A DNA stretch of 6,872 nt from Pseudomonadota bacterium (GTDB lineage: Bacteria; Myxococcota; Myxococcia; Myxococcales; Myxococcaceae). The position numbers and the translations under genes were made by a program. Below are positions 1 through 6,872 of this stretch, piece by piece. Position 1 is the first letter of the stretch, and every line of letters begins with the position of its first letter. The stretch lies in assembly GCA_023424585.1 (NCBI GenBank), contig JAFADT010000633.1:1-6872 (forward strand), in the 5' to 3' direction. The notes under the pieces were generated by a model, which worked only from the letters and a program-made list of their open reading frames with translations, was not told where the DNA came from and did no database searches.

Positions 1-1
1 C

Positions 2-217
2 TACGTGGCCGGCGCCCCGGTGACGCTGCACTACGAGCCGGCGGACCCGTCCGTGGCGTGCCTCCAGTGCGGCGACACGAGCCTGGCGAACTACATCGTG
101 ACGGCGGTGGGCGCGGTGTTCGCGCTCGTGGCGGGCTGGGGCCTGCTGGAGATGGGCCGCTCCAGCCTGCGCGACGGCAAGCGCGCCGCGCCCCCCATGC
201 GCGCGAAGGCCCGCTAG
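2..217 (+). CDS. DUF3592-like small membrane protein, C-terminal part (5' truncated)
   Basis: The reading frame is open from the left edge to a TAG at 215-217, giving 71 residues of a protein whose start lies outside the window. The first residues contain the pattern APVTLHYEPADPSVACL, which resembles the 'V-Y-x-P-x-x-P' segment near the end of the extracytoplasmic domain in DUF3592 proteins. A single hydrophobic segment follows (about YIVTAVGAVFALVAGWGLL), then a short basic tail ending RAKAR that would face the cytoplasm. This order (folded domain, last membrane helix, short tail) is what DUF3592 proteins show at their C-terminus. Their function is not known. The GTG at 5 is just an internal Val codon and not a credible start. 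Two Cys residues (CLQC) lie just before the membrane segment. The family call is moderate because only about half of a typical protein is visible. Confidence 0.6.
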   Translation, partial: YVAGAPVTLHYEPADPSVACLQCGDTSLANYIVTAVGAVFALVAGWGLLEMGRSSLRDGKRAAPPMRAKAR

Positions 218-322
218 GCACCGCCGGGCCGTCCTCCCGCCTGTCCGGCCGAGCACTCTCCTCCAGGAGCCTTCGACACGCGCGGCCCTCGATGCGCAAG
301 GTGGGGCGGAGACCCGCTTCCT

Positions 323-326
323 GGAG
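323..326 (+). promoter_or_regulatory. Ribosome binding site of the GNAT gene
   Basis: GGAG lies 5 nt before the ATG at 332. It supports that start over other in-frame codons. Confidence 0.55.
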
Positions 327-331
327 ACCGC

Positions 332-874
332 ATGCCCGTCACCATCCGCCCCGCGAAGGACTCGGACGCGCCCGCCCTGGGCCGCATGGGCGCGGCGCTC
401 GCGCGCCAGCACCACGGCTTCGACCCGCCGCGCTTCCTGCTCCCGGACGACGTCGAGTCCGGCTACCGCTGGTGGCTGGGCAAGGAGGCGCGCCGTCCCC
501 AGGAGGCCGTGGTGCTGGTGGCCGAGCTGGACGGCGACGTCGTGGGCTACTGCTACGGCCGGCTGGAGGGCGTGGACTGGAACATGCTCCTCGACAGGCA
601 CGGCGCCCTGCACGACATCTGGGTGGAGGCCCGGGCGCGAGGCACCGGCACCGGCCGGCTGCTCGCGGAGGCCATGGTGGAGCGGCTCACGGAGCTGGGA
701 GCGCCGCGCGTCGTGCTCCACACCGCCGCGAAGAACGAAGCCGCGCGGCGCCTCTTCGAGCGGCTGGGCTGGCGTCCCACCATGGTGGAGATGACGCGCG
801 AGGCGCCGCGCGGCGCCCCGCCTCCCCGTGGAGACGACGAGGCTCCGGGGGGTGGCCCCCAGGGCCCGCCGTGA
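332..874 (+). CDS. GNAT family N-acetyltransferase
   Basis: This 180-residue protein should transfer an acetyl group from acetyl-CoA to an amine; the substrate cannot be read from the sequence. Beta-1 is seen in VTIRPAKDSD (residues 3-12). The central strands are AVVLVAELDGDVVGYCYGRL (59-78) and ALHDIWVE (92-99). The acetyl-CoA pyrophosphate loop (motif A) is RARGTGTGRLL (101-111), matching the R/Q-x-x-G-x-G/A consensus. Motif B is AAKNEAARRLFERLGWRP (132-149), with the Asn and the 'FERLGW' ending usual in the family. The ATG at 332 has a GGAG ribosome binding site. The last 24 residues or so (from about 157) are a Pro/Gly/Asp-rich tail beyond the normal GNAT fold and probably disordered. The gene runs towards glnS and ends 24 nt from its stop. 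No neighbour points to a substrate. Confidence 0.9.
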   Translation: MPVTIRPAKDSDAPALGRMGAALARQHHGFDPPRFLLPDDVESGYRWWLGKEARRPQEAVVLVAELDGDVVGYCYGRLEGVDWNMLLDRHGALHDIWVEARARGTGTGRLLAEAMVERLTELGAPRVVLHTAAKNEAARRLFERLGWRPTMVEMTREAPRGAPPPRGDDEAPGGGPQGPP

Positions 875-896
875 AGCCGCGGCGCGAGCGGCGGGC
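864..896. terminator. Inverted repeat between convergent genes, candidate bidirectional terminator
   Basis: GCCCGCCG at 864-871 is perfectly complementary to CGGCGGGC at 889-896, with a 17-nt loop. The repeat spans the GNAT stop codon and the gap before the glnS stop. An alternative smaller stem is GCCGC (876-880) with GCGGC (888-892). There is no clear T-run on either side; only a pyrimidine-rich stretch inside the glnS end follows on the + strand. The position between two converging stop codons is the main argument. Such GC-rich repeats also arise by chance in DNA of this composition. Confidence 0.35.
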
Positions 897-898
897 GC

Positions 899-2581
<1,683 letters not shown>

Positions 2582-2605
2582 GATGGGTGCGAATCCTCTT
2601 GAAGC

Positions 2606-2635
2606 GGGACCAGGGGGGCAAGGTTTTCCTGTCCC
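2606..2635 (-). other. Possible hairpin in the glnS leader
   Basis: CCTGTCCC at 2628-2635 pairs with GGGACCAGG at 2606-2614 if one C is bulged, giving an 8-bp stem with a 13-nt loop. On the - strand it lies about 25 nt before the glnS ATG and just before the AAGAGGA ribosome binding site. It could be a weak terminator for the upstream operon, a leader structure, or chance. No T-run follows, so I do not call it a terminator. A second short repeat, GGGCCC at 2645-2650 and 2667-2672, sits at the end of the glycosyltransferase gene. Confidence 0.25.
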
Positions 2636-2671
2636 GTCCCCCAGGGGCCCTCTTTTGAGCGCGAACGGGCC

Positions 2672-3865
2672 CTAGACCTCCGCCAGCAGCGACTCCCAGG
2701 CCTTGAGCGCCCGCTCAGCGGACAGCTCGTCCGCCCGGGCCAGGGCCCGCTGGCGCAGGCTCTCGCGCCAGCCCGCGTCCGTCACCACCCGCGTCAGCGC
2801 CTGGGCCAGGGCCGCGTCGTCCCCCATGGGCACCAGCACGCCCGCCCGCCCCCCGTCCAGGGCCTCCGAGGGGCCCGAGGGGCAGTCCGTGCTGACGATG
2901 GGGCAGCCCAGCGCGAGCGCCTCCAGCATCACCATGGGCAGCCCCTCGAAGCGCGAGGACAGGGCGAACGCCGTGGCCCGCCGCATCAACGCGTGCGGAT
3001 TGTCCGCGTAGCCCGGCATGAACACGGAAGCCGCCACGCCCAGTTCCGCCGCGAGCGCCCTCAGCTCCGCCTCCAGCGAGCCCACTCCCAGGATGAGCAG
3101 GTGGGTGTCCGCCCCGGCCGCCCGCATCCGGGCGTGCGCGCGGATGAGCACGTCGAAGGACTTCTGGGGCTCCAGGCGGCCCACCGCGATGACCACCGGC
3201 TTCTGGAACACCGGCACCGCCCACTCGGGCAGGGGAGCGTCCGACGCGGCACGGATGCGGTCCGCGTCCACGAAGTTGGGGATGACCTCCAGCCGCTCGC
3301 GGTCCACGTTCACCAGCTCCGCGAACGCCCTGGCGGAGTCGTAGCCGCACGCCACGATGCGGTCCATGCCCGGGTAGAGCACCTTCAGCCCCCAGAGCTG
3401 GCGCCGGGGCTGCTCGCGGTGGAAGGCCCCCCAGTCGAAGTGCACCATCCCCAACACCGGCTTGCCCAGGATGGCCCCCGCCATCCGCGCCAGCAGGGCC
3501 GCCCGCCCCTCCTGTCCGGAGACGAGGATGTCCGCCTTGCGCGCCTCATGAAACAGCCGCCAGAGCATCCGCGGCAGCTCCCACCGCCGGTACGCCTCCA
3601 CGCCCACGCCCCAGGAGATGGGCACGTCCGCGGGGATGCGCCCGCGCGTGTCCGGCGGCGGCGGCCCGTGGTGGAAGAACAGCGAAGGTTCGAACCGCTC
3701 CCGGTCCAGGCCCGCCAGCACGTTGCACACGGAGCGCTCGATGCCGCCCGTCCCCATGAAGACGAGCGTGAACAACACGCGCCGCCGCCCGGTGGCAGGG
3801 GCCGCCGTCTCTCGACGCGCCTGTGGTTTCAATGTCTGGGATTCCCGGAAAGAAAGAATATTCAA
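2672..3865 (-). CDS. GT4-family glycosyltransferase (GT-B fold, retaining)
   Basis: This enzyme probably moves a sugar from a nucleotide-sugar donor to a growing glycan or lipid-linked acceptor at the cytoplasmic side. With the TTG start at 3865 it is 397 residues, normal for the family. The N-terminal acceptor domain begins with RRVLFTLVFMGTGGIERSV (about 28-46); GTGGIER is the usual glycine-rich loop of GT4 enzymes. The link between domains is VIPNFVDADRI (194-204). The donor domain begins with IAVGRLEPQKSFDVLIRAH (226-244), where Arg and Lys bind the nucleotide-sugar phosphates in the family. The EX7E motif is FEGLPMVMLEAL (306-317; Glu307 and Glu315), followed by CPIVSTDCPSGPSEAL. There is no signal peptide or clear membrane helix. 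The start is uncertain. TTG at 3865 overlaps the upstream stop as TTGA; GTG at 3901 would extend it by 12 residues and overlap the previous gene by 40 nt; TTG at 3832 and GTG at 3778 are also possible. No candidate has a well-placed ribosome binding site. It is the last gene of the three-gene operon. Confidence 0.93.
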   Translation of the reverse strand: MNILSFRESQTLKPQARRETAAPATGRRRVLFTLVFMGTGGIERSVCNVLAGLDRERFEPSLFFHHGPPPPDTRGRIPADVPISWGVGVEAYRRWELPRMLWRLFHEARKADILVSGQEGRAALLARMAGAILGKPVLGMVHFDWGAFHREQPRRQLWGLKVLYPGMDRIVACGYDSARAFAELVNVDRERLEVIPNFVDADRIRAASDAPLPEWAVPVFQKPVVIAVGRLEPQKSFDVLIRAHARMRAAGADTHLLILGVGSLEAELRALAAELGVAASVFMPGYADNPHALMRRATAFALSSRFEGLPMVMLEALALGCPIVSTDCPSGPSEALDGGRAGVLVPMGDDAALAQALTRVVTDAGWRESLRQRALARADELSAERALKAWESLLAEV

Positions 3866-5028
3866 TCTCCCGCCCTGCGGCCGAGCGTCCGACGGGCCCA
3901 CCCCTGGAGTTGCTCGTTGCTCAATAACTCACGGACCTTGCGATAGGTAGCGAAGGCCACCCGGCCCCGCCACTCAGGAGACAGTTGAACCGCGTCATGC
4001 CGGTGGATCTCCCGAGGGCCCCAGCGCAACTTCGAAACATCCCTCCCTGATGACAGGTGAGCCACTTTCAGGCCGTGGGCGATGCCGTATTGGAGCGCCT
4101 CCGCCACGGTGGTGGTCATCACGCTGTAGTCACCCCAGCGGGGGAGATAACCGGAATAGTAGAGATACAACGTCTCGCCCAGGACGAAGCCCACGCGGGT
4201 GGCGACCACGGCCCCACCCATACACAGTTGAAACACCCGGACGGCGTCCTGCCGGGCGAGCTGCTCGCACAGGTCCCTGAGGAACCCGCGGGCCTGCTCC
4301 GAGCCGAACACGTCGCGGTGACGCACCGCCGCGGCCTGCGCCTCCGCGCGGGCCTGGTGCAGCTCGAAGAACGTGGTGAGCGCCGGGGCGACCTCCTCCG
4401 GCGTGCGCGCGACCTGGAAGGTGAAGGCCAGGCCGTCGCGCTTGAGGGAGTTGTAGCACTTGCGCAGTGACTCCTTGATGTTGCGCGACCGGCCCGCCTT
4501 GAACGCCTCCCACGTGGGCGCGAGCGCCAGCACGTACGCGGGCACCTCACGCACCGGCGTGAGCGGCGACATGCGGGAGAGCTCCCCCGCCGCCGGCCCA
4601 TCCAGGTCCAGCCCGCTCCAGAGGACCCAGTCCCACTCGGACGCGCACGCGCGCAGGTGGCGCGTGACGGCCGCGTACGCGGGGGCCTCCAGCTCCGGCG
4701 CGCAGAGGAGGCCGCGCAGCTCCGTGACGTTGGGGTCCGCGCCCAGGAACTGGAGCACCCGCACGCGCACGGGCCCCGAGCCCGGGCGCTCCGTGCGCAT
4801 GAGCGGCGCCACGGCGCGCAGCGCCCCGTCCGCGCTCCGGAGCGCGAGCACGAAGAGGTGGTCGCGCACGCTGCGGCGCTGCTCCTGGAAGTGGCGCCAC
4901 CAGGTGACGTTCCACTCCCAGGTGGCGAAGGGCAGCCCCTGCCCCACCCGGGCCGCCAGCGCGCGCCACTCCGGCCCCAGCGCGAGCAGGCCCTCCACCG
5001 TGTCCACCTGCTCGACGGTGAGGCGCAT
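3862..5028 (-). CDS. BioF2/CelD-type GNAT acyltransferase (Acetyltransf_6)
   Basis: This 388-residue protein matches, by pattern, the Acetyltransf_6 / BioF2-like family (also annotated CelD or FemAB-related), found in exopolysaccharide clusters and thought to acylate sugars or lipid-linked intermediates. The N-terminal part shows PEWRALAARVGQGLPFATWE (19-38) and WNVTWWRHF, typical of the family. The second half carries the GNAT-like domain: GRSRNIKESLRK (179-190), the FFELHQAR helix (about 220-227), the core strands VRVFQLCMGGAVVATRVGFV (263-282), LYLYYSGYLPRWGDYSVM (287-304) and KLRWGP near the end. I chose ATG at 5028 because it shares one base with the stop of the upstream gene (TGATG) and because the frame further upstream (to 5322) lies entirely inside that gene. 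No strong ribosome binding site precedes it, consistent with translational coupling. Third-position GC is near total in the first part, but about a quarter of the last 106 codons end in A or T, including a rare TTA. Acyl donor and acceptor are not readable. Confidence 0.88.
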   Translation of the reverse strand: MRLTVEQVDTVEGLLALGPEWRALAARVGQGLPFATWEWNVTWWRHFQEQRRSVRDHLFVLALRSADGALRAVAPLMRTERPGSGPVRVRVLQFLGADPNVTELRGLLCAPELEAPAYAAVTRHLRACASEWDWVLWSGLDLDGPAAGELSRMSPLTPVREVPAYVLALAPTWEAFKAGRSRNIKESLRKCYNSLKRDGLAFTFQVARTPEEVAPALTTFFELHQARAEAQAAAVRHRDVFGSEQARGFLRDLCEQLARQDAVRVFQLCMGGAVVATRVGFVLGETLYLYYSGYLPRWGDYSVMTTTVAEALQYGIAHGLKVAHLSSGRDVSKLRWGPREIHRHDAVQLSPEWRGRVAFATYRKVRELLSNEQLQGWARRTLGRRAGD

Positions 5029-5843
5029 CAGAGCCACCGCAGGAAGGTGCGCGCGGCGAGCCGGAGCGCGGTGTGCTCCGCCGCGCCCCACTCCCGCCGG
5101 TAGCGTTCGTGGATGAGCCGGTACGCGCTCACCGCCTTGCGCGCGTCGCGCTCGTCGTGCATCAGCGACGGCGCGCCGGTGCGGTACTCCAGCACCACGC
5201 GGTCCAGGAACACCGCGCCCCCGCGGCGGATGGCCCGCAGGTAGAAGTCCACGTCCTCCACCAGGGGCAGCCGCGTGTCGTAGCCCCCCAGCGCGGGCAG
5301 GAGCTCCCGGCGGATGAGGCACGCGGAGTTCACCAGCACCGTGGGGCGGAACAGCATGTTCGCCACCATCCAGCGCCGCGACCTCAGCCGCGCGGCCACG
5401 CGGGCCCGGCGCGCCGCGTCCTCGAAATAGGTCGTCTGCCGGGCCAGCACCGCGGCGTCGTCGCCGAAGGGCGCCACCCGGCCGAAGGCCACGCCCTGGT
5501 CGGGGTGCGCGTCGAGCGCATCCAGGAGCGCCCGATACGCCCCGGGGGCCACGCGGTCGTCGTCGTCCAGGAAGTGCAGGTAACGCCCGGCGGTGAGAGG
5601 CCAGCCCTCGTTGCGCACCGTGGCGGGGTTGCCGCCGGTGGGCACGTCGCGCCGCACGTAATGCACGCGCGCGTCGCCCAGCGCCTGGACGGGCTCCCGC
5701 GCGGAGCCCTCCGGGCTGTCGTCCAGCACCCGCACCTCCACGCGCACCCCGTCGTCCGCCTGCGCCAGCGCGCTCCGCACCGCCTCCACCACCAGGGCGG
5801 GCCGACGGAAGGTGGGCACCACCACCGAGACATCGGGCGTCAT
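5028..5843 (-). CDS. GT2-family glycosyltransferase (GT-A fold)
   Basis: This 271-residue protein should be an inverting nucleotide-sugar glycosyltransferase acting at the cytoplasmic face of the membrane. The nucleotide-binding start is DVSVVVPTFRRPALVVEAV (4-22), the hallmark of GT2 enzymes. VLDDSPEG (39-46) is the next acidic loop. GNPATVRNEG (71-80) matches the usual 'G-x-x-x-A-R-N-x-G' segment. The metal-binding DXD motif is FLDDDDRV (91-98). The acceptor side has NSACLIRRELLPALGGYDTR (172-191) followed by LVEDVDFYLRAIRRG (194-208), whose Glu-Asp (196-197) fits the catalytic-base region. It lacks the long C-terminal membrane helices of processive synthases, so a single-sugar transfer is more likely. 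The ATG at 5843 has a strong ribosome binding site. It is the first gene of the operon, and its TGA overlaps the ATG of the next gene. The sugar specificity cannot be told. Confidence 0.93.
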   Translation of the reverse strand: MTPDVSVVVPTFRRPALVVEAVRSALAQADDGVRVEVRVLDDSPEGSAREPVQALGDARVHYVRRDVPTGGNPATVRNEGWPLTAGRYLHFLDDDDRVAPGAYRALLDALDAHPDQGVAFGRVAPFGDDAAVLARQTTYFEDAARRARVAARLRSRRWMVANMLFRPTVLVNSACLIRRELLPALGGYDTRLPLVEDVDFYLRAIRRGGAVFLDRVVLEYRTGAPSLMHDERDARKAVSAYRLIHERYRREWGAAEHTALRLAARTFLRWL

Positions 5844-5979
5844 GTCAGCACCTCCGGCCCGGGCACCCCCACCCGCGCCAGGCGAGGCAGGGCGCGGGCC
5901 TCATTGATTGGGGGCGCAACGAGCTGGGGGGCCTCCTGCCAGGGACCGGCTTGCGGGTATAGGCTCACGTTCCATCCTC
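5844..5979. promoter_or_regulatory. Divergent intergenic region between the glycan operon and the hydrolase gene
   Basis: This 136-nt gap must hold the promoter of the leftward operon and probably that of the rightward hydrolase. It contains an inverted repeat, CCCGCGCC (5872-5879) and GGCGCGGG (5891-5898), with an 11-nt loop, lying about 16 nt upstream of the operon's ribosome binding site. The most A/T-rich piece is TCATTGATTG (5901-5910). A TATAGG at 5958-5963 is a possible -10 element for the hydrolase gene but has no convincing -35 partner. I cannot assign a sigma factor or an operator with confidence. Confidence 0.4.
5851..5856 (-). promoter_or_regulatory. Strong ribosome binding site of the GT2 gene
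   Basis: On the - strand GGAGGT stands 7 nt before the ATG at 5843, a near-ideal Shine-Dalgarno sequence. It fixes the start of the first gene of the glycan operon and is the only strong site in the operon; the two following genes seem to depend on overlap with their upstream neighbours. Confidence 0.75.
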
Positions 5980-6872
5980 GTGAAGAACCCCATCCATCCC
6001 CGTCCCGCCCGTTTCATCGGGCTCGCCCTCCTGGGCGTGCTCGCGGTGGTGGCCGTCATCGCGTACCGCAACGTCCGCACCGCGCGTGCGGTCTTGCACC
6101 CCGCGCGCCAGCCGCTGAGGCCGGTGGCGGAGGGGATGCTCGCGGAGCGCGCGGACGTGGCCCTGCGCACGCGGGACGGCCTGACGCTGCGCGGCTGGTA
6201 CCTGCCGTCGCGCAACCGCGCGGCGGTGGTGGTGCTGCACGGCTTCGCGGAGAACCGCACGCAGATGCTCTTCGAGGCGGAGGTGCTGGCGCGCGCGGGC
6301 TACGGCGTGCTGCTCTTCGACTCGCGAGGTCATGGCGAGAGCGAGGGCGACCTGGTGACGTGGGGCGACCGCGAGCGCGAGGACCTGCGCGCGGCGGTGG
6401 ACTTCGTCTCGCGCCGCGACGACGTGGAGCCGTCCCGCCTGGGCGTGCTGGGCTTCTCCATGGGGGGCACCACCGCGATGCTGGAGGCGCTGGAGGACCC
6501 ACGGCTCAAGGCGGTGGCCGCCGCGGGCGCGTACCCCTCGCTGGAGGCGGACACGCGCTACAGCTACGGCAGGTGGGGGCCGCTGAGCGCCGTGCCGGCG
6601 CTCTGGACGCTGCGCCTGTCCGGCGTGGACGTGGACGCGGTGGACCCCATGAGGCGCCTGTGCGACCTGAAGGGCCGGCCGCTCCTGCTGATCAACGGCG
6701 ACGTCGACGAGTACGCACCCGCGTTCCTCCAGGACGCGCTCTTCCAGGCCGCGTGCGAGCCCAAGTCCTACTGGGTGGTGCCCGGCGCGCACCACGGCGA
6801 GTACGCGAAGAGGGCCCCGGAGGAGTACGCGCGCCACCTGCGCGACTTCTTCGACGCGGCGCTGCTCAGCGG
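5980..6872 (+). CDS. Membrane-anchored alpha/beta hydrolase (3' truncated)
   Basis: This is a serine hydrolase of the alpha/beta fold, likely an esterase, lipase or peptidase-like enzyme; the substrate is unknown. The visible 297 residues start with a short basic segment and one hydrophobic helix, FIGLALLGVLAVVAVIAY (12-29), so the enzyme is probably tethered to the inner membrane with its catalytic domain outside the cytoplasm. The domain runs from DGLTLRGWYLP (66-76) through VVVLHGFAENR (83-93; oxyanion-hole HG), FDSRGHGESEG (113-123) and the nucleophile elbow LGFSMGG (157-163; Ser160). Asp243 in NGDVDEYAP and His272 in PGAHHGEY complete the likely triad. The frame is open to the window end, and since the last helix is already present only a few residues should be missing. 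GTG at 5980 is chosen because it precedes the membrane helix directly and an in-frame TGA lies at 5905; no clear ribosome binding site is seen. It is divergent from the glycan operon, and a functional link is not shown. Confidence 0.87.
   Translation, partial: MKNPIHPRPARFIGLALLGVLAVVAVIAYRNVRTARAVLHPARQPLRPVAEGMLAERADVALRTRDGLTLRGWYLPSRNRAAVVVLHGFAENRTQMLFEAEVLARAGYGVLLFDSRGHGESEGDLVTWGDREREDLRAAVDFVSRRDDVEPSRLGVLGFSMGGTTAMLEALEDPRLKAVAAAGAYPSLEADTRYSYGRWGPLSAVPALWTLRLSGVDVDAVDPMRRLCDLKGRPLLLINGDVDEYAPAFLQDALFQAACEPKSYWVVPGAHHGEYAKRAPEEYARHLRDFFDAALLS

Noticed and set aside
2993..3946. 317-codon open frame on the + strand antisense to the GT4 gene
   Set aside because: His/Arg/Pro-rich composition without motifs, typical of GC-rich antisense frames; the - strand has clear GT4 motifs.
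5029..5322. The 98-codon upstream extension of the BioF2-type reading frame
   Set aside because: It lies wholly inside the well-supported GT2 gene in another frame, is low-complexity Ala/Gly/Pro/Arg, and the ATG at 5028 with the TGATG overlap gives the expected family N-terminus.
5951..5963. TTGCGG and TATAGG as a -35/-10 pair for the hydrolase promoter
   Set aside because: The two elements are almost adjacent, far from the 16-18 nt spacing needed, so at most TATAGG alone could be a -10.
5965..6837. 290-codon open frame on the - strand antisense to the hydrolase
   Set aside because: His/Arg/Gln/Val-rich shadow without domain features; the + strand carries a complete catalytic triad arrangement.

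Overview
The window is GC-rich (roughly 70% G+C by eye), with coding sequence whose third codon positions are almost all G or C. That composition, a standalone bacterial glutaminyl-tRNA synthetase and the protein style suggest a myxobacterium (Myxococcota, Myxococcus/Corallococcus-like). This is an inference from composition and gene content, not from a database match.

Layout, left to right. (1) Positions 2-217 (+) are the C-terminal end of a small membrane protein of DUF3592 type, cut by the window edge. (2) Positions 332-874 (+) encode a GNAT-family N-acetyltransferase with a low-complexity Pro/Gly tail. It converges on glnS across a 24-nt gap that carries an inverted repeat. (3) Positions 899-2581 (-) are a complete glnS. 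(4) Positions 2672-5843 (-) hold three tightly overlapping genes read in the order GT2 glycosyltransferase, BioF2/CelD-type acyltransferase (Acetyltransf_6), GT4 glycosyltransferase. They form a small glycan or glycoconjugate operon that leads, after about 90 nt, into glnS. (5) Positions 5980-6872 (+) encode a membrane-anchored alpha/beta hydrolase, divergent from the operon and cut by the right edge only near its C-terminus.

The three operon genes probably act together on a surface polysaccharide or glycolipid: two sugar transfers (one inverting GT-A, one retaining GT-B) and one acyl or aminoacyl decoration. The first gene has a strong ribosome binding site (GGAGGT), and the second starts on the stop codon of the first (TGATG). 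The third starts at or just inside the end of the second, so translational coupling is likely. glnS is a housekeeping gene that charges tRNA-Gln. The hydrolase and the GNAT enzyme are generic accessory enzymes with unknown substrates.

I found no tRNA or rRNA gene, CRISPR array, insertion sequence, phage gene or recognisable defence system. The most unusual signals are a local drop in third-position GC across the junction of the second and third operon genes, the uncertain start of the GT4 gene, and short inverted repeats in the intergenic gaps. The 218-331 gap holds only the ribosome binding site of the GNAT gene; I saw no clear promoter or terminator there.
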